Below, piece after piece: positions 24,440 through 35,984 of a stretch of 64,000 nt of DNA (the stretch's first letter is position 1; each line of letters starts with the position of its first letter). The position numbers and the translations under genes are program-made. Below the pieces are notes generated by a model. That model worked only from the letters and a program-made list of their open reading frames with translations. It made no database searches and had not been told where the DNA came from. Origin of the DNA: Rhodamnia argentea (Eukaryota > Streptophyta > Magnoliopsida > Myrtales > Myrtaceae); NCBI RefSeq assembly GCF_020921035.1, contig NC_063156.1:29622283-29686282 (forward strand). The letters are read 5' to 3'.

Positions 24440-24650
24440 CATGCAATAACAAAATGTGAGGCGCCATTACTTGGATTGCGGCTATTGTAGGGATAGGACT
24501 AGATATCCTGACCCCTTTCTCGAACGCCAATCAACGAAAGGAATTTGACAAATTCCATAAGCCATTTGCCGATTTTTAGTGTTTCGGGAACTCCCATCAG
24601 AGACTTATTGCTATCATTTTCAGGAGTTCGTAAATAAAATAGCAGTGCAG
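24440..24650 (+). pseudogene. XTH relic (3' end of last exon and 3' UTR)
   Basis: AAAATGTGAGGCGCCATTAC, GGATAGGACTAGATATCC and GAACGCCAATCAACGAAAGG align with the last 100 coding bases of copy 1 (17255-17355). The following TTCCATAAGCCATTTGC and GGGAACTCCCATCAG match its 3' UTR (17362-17405). Upstream exons were not found. With the duplicated flank at 26150-27060 this is what remains of a third XTH gene. Confidence 0.8.
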
Positions 24651-24679
24651 CTATCTCTTCTTCTCGCGAAATTAATTCT

Positions 24680-24760
24680 TGAACCGTCCATTCCCCCACC
24701 CATCCCACACTCCCCCACCCATCCCACACGCGCGCGCGCACGAACAAGAGAAAAAGAAAA
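24680..24760. repeat. Short tandem repeat and CG/GA simple sequence
   Basis: CTCCCCCACCCATCCCACA is present twice in tandem, followed by (CG)n and AAAGAAAAG runs, replacing the 3' flank expected after the XTH relic. Confidence 0.7.
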
Positions 24761-27700
24761 GAAAAGAAGAAACTGTAAGAATCGCTGGTAGTCACTAGTG
24801 AGTTCATATGCTGTCTCCTCAAAACAACAAGGGCTTCAGTGAGCAAAGTCATACAAGAAACCACGGCCATGGTTGCGAACAGAGAAATGTTGGACCAAAC
24901 GGAAGAAAACCAGAAAAGAAGCCAAATTGAAGATTAGAAGGGAGAAAGAAATGTACCTTCCACTTCCATTGATAATCATAAGTCAACTTCTCATAAAGTT
25001 ATCTGAGTCATAGCAGCCATTCTGTTGCTGCACTCAATAAGTTATCTGAGTCCTCACAAGTTTTTGGTGGAAGTCAATACATTTTCTAACCAACATTGCC
25101 CACACACAATATAATGAAGAGTTGCATGGTGTTGATAAAAAATCCAGTTAACATCAGCAAAGCTCATTAACCCTTCGCCGCATCAGATAAAATCCTAATG
25201 TTAAGTCCTTAGTATCAGTCTGCTCGTTTCAACTGTGCGTCACCAGAGAAGATACACAGTCAATACCTTGCAAGTTTAGAATCAATGAAAAAGATCAATC
25301 AACAATCGCATAACAAAAGCTATTATAAAATAGACAACCGCAAACGTTAAGAAAACCCAAGGTAAGGTATCCTCAAACCGCAACCCCCAAACCTCCAAAA
25401 CAATATGGTCAAGCTGTTAAAAAGCTTGACTAGATTCCTATCAACGACCATGCAACAGGACTACCGCGAGGGCACTACTTTTCTAAGCATTATCCTCTCT
25501 AGCATTTATTTAGATCCATGCAAAGACAAGTAGGCAGTCAGAGCCAGTATAAGTCACAAGAGCCAACGTGAAGCCAAAATATCATATGAACAACCTCCCA
25601 CTACACTTCAAAACTAAGAGAAAAAGAAACTTCCACTACACAAACTTAAATCCTAAATAAAAAAGAAAGTACAGAGTAATGACTCCTGAGAGGTACCACT
25701 ACCAACGCCTTTTACTAAGATACCCACAAGGCACTAGAGGATAACCGAGTGCCACGGTTACCTTCATAGTCCATAAAAGGGCAAAGAAATCAGCAACCAT
25801 AGGCTAAAGCTTATTCTCAGGCTTTACAATCCACTCAAAGAAGCACTGCTCTCCCTTTCACCATTTAAGGCTAACGGAATGTTTAACTGGCAATTGACCT
25901 CTCACTACCCAGAGAAACATTGAAATTGCAGAATCATCAAGCTGAACAAATTACATTCACAAAGAAGATTCGCCATGAAGTTACATTCAACAGAATAAAG
26001 GATAGTGGGGAGAAAAAGGAAGTGGCATTCTTTATCATTGTGAATTTCTTAAGCCTCAGCCAAATTCACTCAGCAAACAGAAAAAAGAGTGAACAGTCAT
26101 TCTACCAAAGTATACTATCAAAGATATTTGGCCTAGAGCATATCAATACAGTTCAATCACCTGACCCGATTAGGAAGAGGGAAAGATCTCTCTCACCTAG
26201 CAGGTGTCGAGAAGATCGATATACTCACATTGTGCATCAAATATGGCAGTCATTTCTCACCAGAATTTTGGTCAATTAAAATCATAGTTGTGCATTGGTA
26301 GTAGACAGTCTGCCATATATCCTATATCTCCTAAAGGGGCTTTCTTTAAGCAACTACAGTTCCCGGTCAGTAAGGTAGATTGTCAGATCAAGCAACACAG
26401 ATTGCGTTAGCTTTATCAAAAGTAGTTACTTTTACTGTGTTATTAATTAGGAAGGCCAACAGCAAGTGGATTAAGTTACGTGGAAGCTACTTCACTCATC
26501 ATGTCTTTTAATAAGAAGGTTAGATCTACCTTGGCAAAGATTATAAACTATCATGCAGAAATCAGATCTTGTACAATTAGGTTGAAAGACTGGGAAGGCA
26601 AGTGAGAGGAGAGGCTTATAAGCTACCAAGCTAAAGCCATTGGCTACTATTGATGATTATGGAGTTCTAGTTAGCTTGGAAGCCCTATAATTTCGGATAG
26701 ATCTGGTAACACCCAACTCCAAGCAGCTGACAGAATCATCAAAGTACTGACTTTCTTGTATTTGTCTCAAAACATTTCAAACATATGGTAAGAATCATCT
26801 GTCAATGGTTTTGACTATTCATTTACCATATTAAACTGTGAAGAGTAATAGATGCCTGTCAGAATATCATTCAATTAATCCAGAAGAGATGCCTGTCATA
26901 ATATCAGTCAATTAATCCAGAACAGTTCATTCCTAGGTTCTCAGCGGCATCAAAGCTCTCAGACCTCTTTCTCCCTCCCCCTTTAGTTTGCCCTCTCCCT
27001 TGATGGTTTGCTTCCCCTCATGGTACACATATCCAAGAAGAAAATTCATGTGAGAATAATTTTCTGCATCAAAGATGGGCAAGGAGTCGGTACATGAAGA
27101 AGAATATTCAGCCAAGAGTTGGGCATAATTTGTGGACACACTCACCGACTGATCTTTGTTGCCAGTGAGTGACTATTTACCAAAGAAGCAAAGCTGATTC
27201 ACAAGCACAGTGATAACAGAATGACCATTCCTACAATATTGGTGAACTAAGTCGATATTGCGCTTTTCTTATCTTCTCTGACAATAATCTGTTTGCAGCT
27301 AATTGGCCAGTCAAAAAAGTCTATTTTTATCACTTTGGTCCTCGTGAAACACAGACAGTTACAGGATAAGAAGAACAACTAATAATTTCCAAATCTTTCC
27401 ACACAGTAAAACATTGTTTGGTAGAAAGCCGTGTACCTCTCTTGAAGAAGTGCCTTGCATGGGAGCAACCGATGCCATCTGCCATATTCTATAACAAGGT
27501 GATGTCAGTGACTATTCCCCATGTCCGTCCAATTTCCTAACATTCTGGTCATCTACTGGCCAGAATCTAGCATCAGCTAATGCATGGAGCCAAAAGCCTA
27601 AATATCTAAGTAACTCTTTACTCGCCGGCTTATGGTGACATGTCCCGTGTCTATCCTACAAGACAGGCGTTTTTCTTGCCGGATTGCATCATACCGGCCT

Positions 27701-27964
27701 TTAAAAATTTGATGTTCGCATTGTCGTCTTTCTTCTTGAAATTCGTGTCGCCTTGTGGAACGTAATCTTTGCAATAAATTGTACTTTTGGCTAGTAGTGT
27801 TCAAAATCTTCTGTTTAATAGATGATAAATTCTGAAGATTGATATCAATCATTGATATGGATTTTACAGGCTCAATTCCGGCATAGTCGAGCTTGAGCTT
27901 GAGCTTGAGGACGAGCAAATAAAGCAGCTCAAGCTGCTATATCAGGGAATGGCTGAGCATCTTC
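24760..27964. other. Spacer with diverged XTH flank, no gene seen
   Basis: The part to 26140 is unrelated to the first XTH locus and holds no recognisable protein. From 26150 to 27060 it matches the flank of XTH copy 1. The 3' UTR of the NF-YC gene should occupy its right end. Confidence 0.5.
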
Positions 27965-29010
27965 TCAGCTGAAACAATTCAAGCACCCTCAAGAAACCAC
28001 ACAGTGAAAAAACAAGTACTTGTCTAAATGTTGAGATTTCCGATAAAAAAAAAATGTTGATTGCAATTTTACAGGATAAACCCAAAACGCTATTGCTTGA
28101 ATTGAAAGGTTAGAACAGTTTTTTTCCCCAACCAAGAACATCACTATCAAATCCTAGGTGGCAAAACCAAACTTGGGGAAGCTTATGATCCAATCCACAA
28201 TCATCACACCACGACAAGCACCTCAAACCATTCACTCAGCAGATGAAAAAGAACGAGGCGGAAAAGAAAGCCCGAAAAGTCATGCAAAACGAGAGTTGAA
28301 GCCACAAGATAGCGATCATTTGATACATACCCTTGGCCATCGAGATCCCCCGGCTTGCCGTATGCGCCGTCGTCGGGCGCGCCAGTCTGCCACACGCTCT
28401 GCCACGCCTGCGACGGCGGAGGAGGCTGCGCGTAGACTCCTTCGGCGGGGTCGAGGGCGGGGCGCCCGATCATCATCCCCGGTGCGGCGGGCTGCCCCAT
28501 CGGAGGGTAATAGAAGGGGACCCCGCTCGCCGGCGGCCCAACCACGGCGGCGCCGAGGCAGGCAGCCTCGTCCTTGAGCTCGTCACGGGGAACGATGTCG
28601 ACGAGGAAGTCGAAGATGTCGGTGCGGGTGATGGCGGCGGCGATGTCGTTCTTTTGGAGGGTGCGGCGCTTGTTCTCCTCGGCGTGGAGCCAGGAGCGGA
28701 TGGTGAGCTCGAGTATGAAGAGCTCGCAGGCCTTGGCGAAGAGGATGGGAGCCTCAGCGGAGATCATGCGCACGTCCTCGTCGGCCTTCATAATCTTCTT
28801 GATCCGGGCCAGAGGGAGCTGGTGGTTCTTGAAGTCATTGGCTTGCTCGATCTCTTGCCTCTGGTAAGACCAGAACATCTGCAGCTGCTGCTGCTGCTGC
28901 TGCTGCAGCAGCTGGTGAAACGGTGCCGCTGGTAGGGCTCCGGCGGCCGCTTGCTGCGGAGGAGGTGGCGGGTAGGGGGCGGGCTGGGATTGCTGCTGGG
29001 CGTTGTCCAT
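27965..29010 (-). CDS. Nuclear transcription factor Y subunit C (NF-YC1/4-like)
   Basis: Exon 29010-28331 encodes 226 residues plus two bases and ends CAAGG at a GTATGT donor. The best acceptor downstream is TTTCAG at 27974-27969, after which C TGA completes GGC and a stop, giving 227 residues ending DLDGQG, as NF-YC proteins do. The N-terminus is Pro- and Gln-rich (seven Gln at 36-42). The histone-fold core (about 58-142) starts DFKNHQLPLARIKKIMKADE and contains MISAEAPILFAKACELFI and RRTLQKNDIAAAI. The tail is Pro/Gly-rich. NF-YC pairs with NF-YB in the cytosol or nucleus; the dimer binds CCAAT with NF-YA, or CONSTANS-type proteins. Reading through the donor would add an unlike 42-residue tail, so I prefer the spliced form. 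The terminal exon is inferred. Confidence 0.93.
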
Positions 29011-29062
29011 CGGAGGTGGAGGTGGAGGTGGAGGTGGTGGTGGTGGAGGTTGGAGGAGGTTT
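29011..29062. repeat. GGTGGA hexanucleotide run in the NF-YC leader
   Basis: Seven or more imperfect GGTGGA/GGTGGT units lie directly upstream of the NF-YC start codon, so on the mRNA the leader is rich in CCACCT/CCACCA. Confidence 0.85.
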
Positions 29063-30392
29063 TTTATTACAAATTATTTTTTGAGGGATTTGATTTGATC
29101 GTGAAGATGGAGGGGGAGAGATGGGGATAAGGAACGAATCCAGCGGTGGTGGCTGATTCTCCCACTGGACCTGGGGCACACTTTGTTCTTTTTTAATTTA
29201 TTTAGCCCTCCCCTACTTTTTTTTTTCTTTTAATTTTTTAACAAGTAATGTGAAGAAAAATGGACAAATAAATTTGCAAATAAGAGTATTAGAATTGTCG
29301 CTTGAGTTTGATATTATTTTAAATGAAGATTTGAAGTATTATCTTTATTTTTTAAAAAAGGCTTGACTGAGGATATTTTCGTATTTTTTTTTCATTTTTC
29401 TTTTTTTTCCTCTTCCTTCCACGGCCATTGCCCAACTCAGGTGAGGGCCTCCCTTGCCAGCCCTGGCCAGACAGCAAATGTTTACTTGAGTCTCAAATCT
29501 GTCCCCTTTGACTCTCCATCCAAAATTTCTCGCGAACAATCGAAAGATGGAAAACTCACAAGCGTGAGTTGTTCAAGTATCCCGAGCTGAGCCTAGTTAT
29601 CAGAGATGGAAGACTCCCGAGCACAAGAGATTGAAGATGGAACACAAAATCGAAGATCATTGAATGAGATGGAAGGGACACTCTTAAGAGTAAGAGTAAT
29701 TGAAGAAAGCCAACCTCCTTTACCCAAATTTGAATGTTATTTCTGCTGATATGGAAATTCATCTCCAAAAGATGTGAAAATGCCATGTAGGATTGCTTAG
29801 AGTGATTTTGAACAAAGGGTTAATAGAGGCAGATGAAGGACTCGAGTAAATTTTGGTGATTTTTATAAGGCAAAAAAAAGTTGAGAGTATAACTGGACCA
29901 AACCTAAAGTTGTTGATTTTTTATGAGATAAAAAAGGTTTTTGCTAGAAGTGGGACCAGATCTAAGTTTAGATTTTTTTTTTTTTTTAGGGTGTTAGGCC
30001 CAGTCTAAACCCATTTACCGAACATAGCCAACCAATTTAATGACACGAAATATGTTTTAAGAAATGGATCAATAATTCATTTTGACATATTTACTTTTAG
30101 GATCGAATTCGGTCATTTTAGCATAAGGTTGAATTGGTTTATATAAGAATTCTTCGTATTTTTCCTCTTACAATGCAAAGCCAAAATATTTATTTACCTA
30201 CTCTTCAATGCAAAACTTATACAACTAGCTTCAATGTTTATTTACATACCATTCATTACTACATACAAATCACTCGATTCATTGTCACGGTTACGTTACG
30301 TTGAGCGTTGATAATACAAAACCTTACCTTGATATAATGTATATATCATGTCATGTCTATTGATAAAATTTGACGATTCCAAGAGCACAATT
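29062..30392. other. NF-YC upstream region and spacer
   Basis: This holds the probable NF-YC promoter, then AT-rich DNA. About 29845-29990 carries three inverse-orientation units of the minisatellite-like sequence seen at 15005-15495 (AACCTAAAGTTGTTGATTTT). No gene is seen. Confidence 0.5.
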
Positions 30393-31021
30393 GGTGCGTT
30401 CGAGAACACTTCTGAGGAAAACTTTTGAAAAAATGCAAAAAACTTTAGGTGAAAAAGATTTTTTTTTTCAAAATGCAAATATTATTTGATAAAATATAAT
30501 TTAAGAAAACATTGGGAAGTAGTTGTGATTAAATGCCTTTTGGAAAAAACTACATTTTATAGAAGGCTTTTGTTAGTTTTGCTCTTTTTAATTAGCAAAC
30601 CTTTATCGACAAAACTCAACCACCAACCAGGCTCGCTTGAGATCGTTGTCGCTTGGGTTTGCGGACCCAAGCGATGTGGCTCGGGGTTAGACAACCTCAA
30701 GCGTCGCCCGGGATCGCACTATCTTAAGCGAGGTTTGTTGTCACCGGACTAACATGGCTCCTTGCCGGTGAAGTTACGGATGTGGGGATATTTTCGAAAT
30801 TATAAAGTTTAGCGATAACAAAGTAGAAAAAAATGTATTTCCATTCCGAAAATGCTCAAAGCACCTCGGGATTTGCCTTGGACCAAAGGACTTGAAGGAC
30901 TTTGAGAGCGCAATTGCAACTCCCCCAAAACTCTCCAAAAAATTTGTCAAATAGTGCCTTTCTACAAAAGCTTTTAGTTTTGGAGCCTAAGGGCTTTGGA
31001 AAAGTAGTTCCCACACGCACC
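30393..31021. mobile_element. TIR element with GC-rich core, about 630 bp
   Basis: The left end GGTGCGTTCGAGAACACTTC and the right end in reverse GGTGCGTGTGGGAACTACTT are inverted repeats, and similarity continues inward (GAAGGCTTTTGTTAG with AAAAGCTTTTGTAGAAAGG). The core at 30630-30770 is GC-rich (CAAGCGATGTGGCTCGGGG). No coding capacity and no certain target-site duplication were seen. Confidence 0.5.
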
Positions 31022-32176
31022 AAATCTCTCCGCCACATCAATGCAAAGCGAAAATTTATAATTTTGAGTCTAAGCAGAAAAAGTGGTGATTTCCAGACTC
31101 TGCACAAAAAAAAAAAAAAAACTGTAGGGCTCCGCTTCGAAGGTTCGAATCCCACTTCCGAGGCTTTCATTGCTTTATAACATTGACTAATATTTCAGAA
31201 GTGTGGCCGATTGTTCAAATTCAACCACCAAAACCCAAAGCACATGGCAAGAAATGGTGATGAAGCTAAGTCCAAAGTTTCGACTTTCGATTGCTACATC
31301 TCATAAGAGAGAACCATTGTTTCGGAACGAGTCCGGTGTGCAATTGCTCTCGTCGTCTCGAAAGATAAACCTTTCTCAGGAAGAAAAATTGTCCCAGCTT
31401 GGAGGCAACATGAAGTAACGCTAAGAAATGGTATTTTGCTTGGTGAAGGTCTGTTTCCCAACCCCTTTGACTTGCTCGAGCAAAACCGAAAGCACTGAGG
31501 TCATACATAAAGCACACAGCTGAAGCTTGTGCCAGTTTCAGATGTTTTTGTTTCCTCTTTCACATGGCTGCCCAACCTGCTTTGTCTTTGGCTACCCGAG
31601 ACATCCATTCAAGGTGTTGACAGATAACCAAACTTACATTGGTTCTCATTGTCTTATCACCGAGTGGCCTAGAGCGCTAGGCATTTTATCATCAGACCGG
31701 GTTCACCTCACCTGACCTTGCTAAGGGTGGTGAGTAACAATTCTGAGAAAGTGCTCTCAGAAAATGATTTTAAGTGGCAGATGGGAGATCATAGAGCAAT
31801 CTAGTTTGCATACTCAAAATGGTTCTGCAATTTTTATCGAACTCCTGCAAGTGCTCAATCAATCTGCAATTCTGGATGAACTTCCGAAGGCGGATATGGA
31901 AACATGAAACACTAGTCTACCTTTTCCCACTTTAATTAGAGAACAAGTTCGGAGAAGCAGTTGTTGCCGTCCTGTGGTCCATGGCAAGTTAAAGCAGATA
32001 ATCGTCTAGCATGGAAAAACCATTTTCGAAAAACCGAACCTATGAAGCCAGCTTTCATTTTTTAATCTTTTTTTTTTCCGGGCCATTCTAATTCACTGAT
32101 TCCTCAAGCATAGATATCCCTAAGTTTCCTATATAGACTGTTCTATCGGACATGTGAACACCCCCAACAGTTGTAT
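31022..32176. other. Spacer, nothing recognised
   Basis: A poly(A) run at about 31107 is followed by GGTTCGAATCCCAC, which recalls a tRNA B box, but no tRNA fold or SINE ends can be built. The right end must contain the 3' UTR of the phospholipase C gene. Confidence 0.4.
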
Positions 32177-34284
32177 CTAACTGTGGATAGAAGACCTTGT
32201 AGCGAGGGATGACCGCATATCAACAATAGCAGACTCATCCGCACCCAACTTGATGGCCTCTTTGCTTGCTCTCATGAACCGAGAAATGGCGCCATTCACG
32301 TACTCATTGGCCTCCTTCACGCTCATCTTCTTGCCCATCTCATCTGGGAAGCTGCTCAAGAAGTGGTCCCCTTTAAGAACAGCCGCTAACTGCACAAGTT
32401 CACTCTGAAACTCAGATAGCCCGCCGCTTTCCTTTGCTTCTGAATTCCTCAAAGGCGTCACATCAGGCAATGTCTCTGCGTAGAAGTCCAGAAGTTACCA
32501 GATGACATCAGACCCGACATGTAATAATTTAGCAGCATGTTAAACACTTGCTGATTGTGACCAGTGATTACTTAGTTCTCCATTACCTGGGCAGTTAAAT
32601 CTTGGGGAGGTCAATTCTCCTACAACCTCTTCAAACGTGCCAGCCCATGCATCTCTGTGAGTCAAGAAGTTGGAGGTGAGGTTGAAAATTTTCTTTATCG
32701 TTGCAGGAATTGAAGAATGCTCGAACTCTGAATTTGGAGCTGGTCCCTTTGGACCGCTTATCACTGCAATTATCACCAATCCAAATATGTAAAGATCAAT
32801 ACTTGCCTGAGGCACATAGAGTTCCTAAAACAAAACAGAGCCATTTGTTAGCAAATAGCAACCAAGCCACTAGTATTGCCACCCAACTATAGTAGCTTTC
32901 TACTGTCAAAAGCAAATTATCAAAATTGGCCTCAAGTCAGTAACACCCTTCTCAAAATAATTCTTATTGATCTCCATTCTAAGGATGACTAGTTCAATAA
33001 TGCCATAGAATATTTGGCTCAAATAAAGAATGTGTGATCCCTGCAGTCGTGGCTAATAGGCAAAAACTCAGTAACTGATTCAATAAGCAGGCAATGAAAT
33101 GATTGTGTTTGAAAACATTTCTTCTGTCACATAGTTCGAGCTTCAACAGCACCACGAAAAGGCTACTGCAGAAACCAAGGAAAAAGGGAATTGCGCTTAC
33201 CAGTTCCTTTCTTGATCCAAGGAGACACCATGACCGTGGGCACTCGAACCCCGAGGCGGTCGAACTTGAAGAAATATGGAGAGGGGCCAGTGTTCCCATC
33301 CGGATTAGGCACATTGATATATGGAGTCTCGACATGGTCATAGAATCCACCGTGCTCATCATAGGTGATGATCAAGAGTGTCTCATTCCACTGGGGGCTT
33401 CCTCTTAGTGTCTCATAGACCTCCTTAATAAGCTTTTGCCCATTGGCCACATCATGAGAAGGGTGATCATCGTTAGCCGGCATACCCTTGAGATCGAAGT
33501 ACCGAGGCTCGATGACGGTCAGGCTGGGCAACTTCCCATCTCTAGCATCTCTCTTGAACTTCAAATCATACTGATGAAACTTGAAGATATACTTCAATTT
33601 CCTCAAGTTCCTATAGAACAGCGTGTTGGGTATGTTTTGGTAATAAATCCCAAAGTTCATGCCGTTCTCGTGGAGAGAATCAAAGATGGTCTTCTGAGGA
33701 AACCCTTTGGCAAGTAGTTTCTTGACATTGCTGGTGGAGCCATGAGAGGTGGCGGAGTAGACAAAGAGCCTGTTGGGTTGGGTCGGGCCAGGAATCGACG
33801 AGAACCACCGATCGAACACCGCAAATTCACTCACCAGAGCGGCATAAACGGGCACAGACTCAGGCCTGAAGCCTTTCATCACAGTTTCCGAGAGGTTCTG
33901 CGACATGCTCAGCGCTTGCTCCACAAAGCCTGTCATGGTAGGAACTGTGCCGGACCCGAACACCTGTTGCTGCACAGCTTCGAACGAGTGGCCCGGATCG
34001 GGATCGACGAACTCGGCGTCGTCCGTGAAGCAGATCATTTCCGGGTCAGTTTTGTTGGTCGAGACCGGATTGCACTCGCGCCCGGTGACGCCATTGATGT
34101 TAGGATTGATGGTTCTTTTCATCCATCCGAGCATGTGATCGAAGGACCTGTTCTCCAGCACCAACACCACGATTGTCTTGATGGGTTGTCCTTGTTGGGC
34201 CAAGGAGAGACGTGAAAGAGCGATACATAGGACAAGAATTGAAGGAAACAGAGGAAGTGGCCTCGTCTTCGTACGATTTCTCAT
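32177..34284 (-). CDS. NPC6: Non-specific phospholipase C (NPC6-like)
   Basis: Three exons, 34284-33201, 32763-32587 and 32475-32177, joined by GT-AG introns, encode 519 residues (family 510-540). The NPC family hydrolyses phosphatidylcholine and other phospholipids or galactolipids to diacylglycerol and works in lipid remodelling and signalling. A signal peptide (residues 1-29) precedes the phosphoesterase domain with ENRSFDH at 44-50, [17 protein letters not shown] and [11 protein letters not shown] at 307-317. The C-terminal part holds [25 protein letters not shown] and [20 protein letters not shown]. The ATG at 34284 is preferred to a frame running on to 34515 because it begins the signal peptide. 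NPC1, NPC2 and NPC6 share these features; the number 6 rests on gene order (NPC6 is next to NF-YC1 in Arabidopsis) as I remember it. Confidence 0.94.
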
Positions 34285-35984
34285 AGCCGCTATGCTGGCA
34301 AAAAGCGAAAGACATACCAGAGTGAGAAACGATACGAAAGAAGATGATTTTGGCAAATGGGTTTGTCTAGATTTATGCGAGATCGGCTTTTTTCTAATTA
34401 GCTTTTTTGGCCTTGTGAGGGAATGAACTGATAGTGGAGCTTTATTTCGAGTGTGTGAGTAATAAAGTTGGTAGAGAATCTTGGTTATGTTATAATAAAG
34501 CTGTCCTGACCTCATTCCATCTGGCTTTGGTGGGGGTTGTGACGTGACATGTTCATTCCTGATTTCACTCGCAGAGAAGAGGCGGCAACTGCATTTGTTT
34601 TATGGTGCGAAGAGTGCGGAAGAGGAGGAACTTCTGGTCTCTTTCTGCTCATAACATGCGTCTTTTTTTAGTGGGACAACAGAAAAACCTGTAGCGTTAT
34701 CGTGTGGTAGTGGGTGCGGTCACTCGAAATGAATATGGTCAACACTCGCTTGTTTTTCGACGATTCAGTTTCGACGGGGGAGACTCTGGTATCATCTTTT
34801 GGCTCTCGAAAGATTTGGGTCCCGATCTTTTTGGTTTCATTGTTTTTCTTCTTCCCTCCGTGTGTTCTAAGAGAACACTCGATTTTTAGACGGTAAAAGT
34901 ATAATTTCGAATGGGTTTCTAAGCCCTGTTTAAAGGTACGGTGGGAAAAGGAGAAAAGAAACAAAGAGAGAGAGAGAAGCCGAAACCCAAAAGGAGTCAC
35001 GGTGCCAATATTTACGCACTTCAAATCGGGCTGAGTTCTTCTTTGTGGGGGTCCCGCTCACCGACAACGACGAACCAGAATGGAAATGAGATCGGTTGTT
35101 GGACCGAACCCACGTGATGATACGGGCCTCCAGGCCCAGATCATGGGGTCGGCATTTCACCCACATGGCTTCCGTGCTCGGTTGGTGTCTGCGCCAATGT
35201 ACAGGAGACTCTTGAATCTTGCCAGGACAGGAAACAAATCCTCCGCAGCAACGCCGGAACAATCCAATTCATCAATTTTCCCGGTCATTCCACCGGCAGG
35301 GTGGGGCGCGGTGGGATGGAATGGGGTTGAGGTTGGGATGTTTAGACGCAGATTGCAAGTTTAAACCTGCGTACAAGTGGTCTTTCTTTCTTCCCTTTGC
35401 CTTTATCCACACATTAAAACACATGATCATCGCAAGATGGGATTGGATTAGTCTTACTGATGGTATCCTTAGCCCGGCACAGGTTGCACGGTCATTAATT
35501 CTCGTGGTTTGTCAAATATAAAGATGATAGACAAAGCAGTGTTAAATATCCAATGTCCCCAAAATTCTTGCAGGGTATAGTCAAATTGATTGCAAACAAA
35601 GCAAAGATTGTTTACACAGTCCTGTGGCAGTCACCCACCAGGGCCACCACACCACATACAATACTGCCTAAACCCAAGAAGCAAAAAATCAATTACTATT
35701 CATTTTCGAACCAGCAGGCCTCCATTTTTTTTCTACTGACACAAAATATCGACCAGCCAAACCATTCCTGGAGTTCAGGAACTGCAAAACCTGGGGAAAC
35801 AAATGTGTCATAGCACAACCTTACAACTACAGCAAGTGCCAAGAACTTTTCTTCCCCTTCTGCTTAGAGTCCCCGGAGTATATATGATTAAGAGCTATAA
35901 TACCGCCCAAGAATTAATGTCGGGATTTCGCCTTTCGTTTGCCACTTCCGCAGGTTCCTTGCAATTGGGAATCTATGTAGAAAT
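34285..35984. other. NPC promoter region and spacer
   Basis: No gene is recognised. Purine-rich stretches occur at 34945-34980. The right end holds the 3' UTR of the CBSCBSPB gene. Confidence 0.5.

Noticed and set aside
28333-28935. 200-codon + strand frame
   Set aside because: Antisense to the NF-YC exon; its composition follows the codon bias of the real gene.
31135-31165. tRNA-like segment GGTTCGAATCCCAC
   Set aside because: No acceptor stem or D arm can be formed, and no A box or target duplications are seen, so neither tRNA nor SINE is supported.
33163-34515. Extended 450-codon reading of the NPC first exon
   Set aside because: The added N-terminus is unlike any NPC and would bury the signal peptide; the 3' end runs into the intron.
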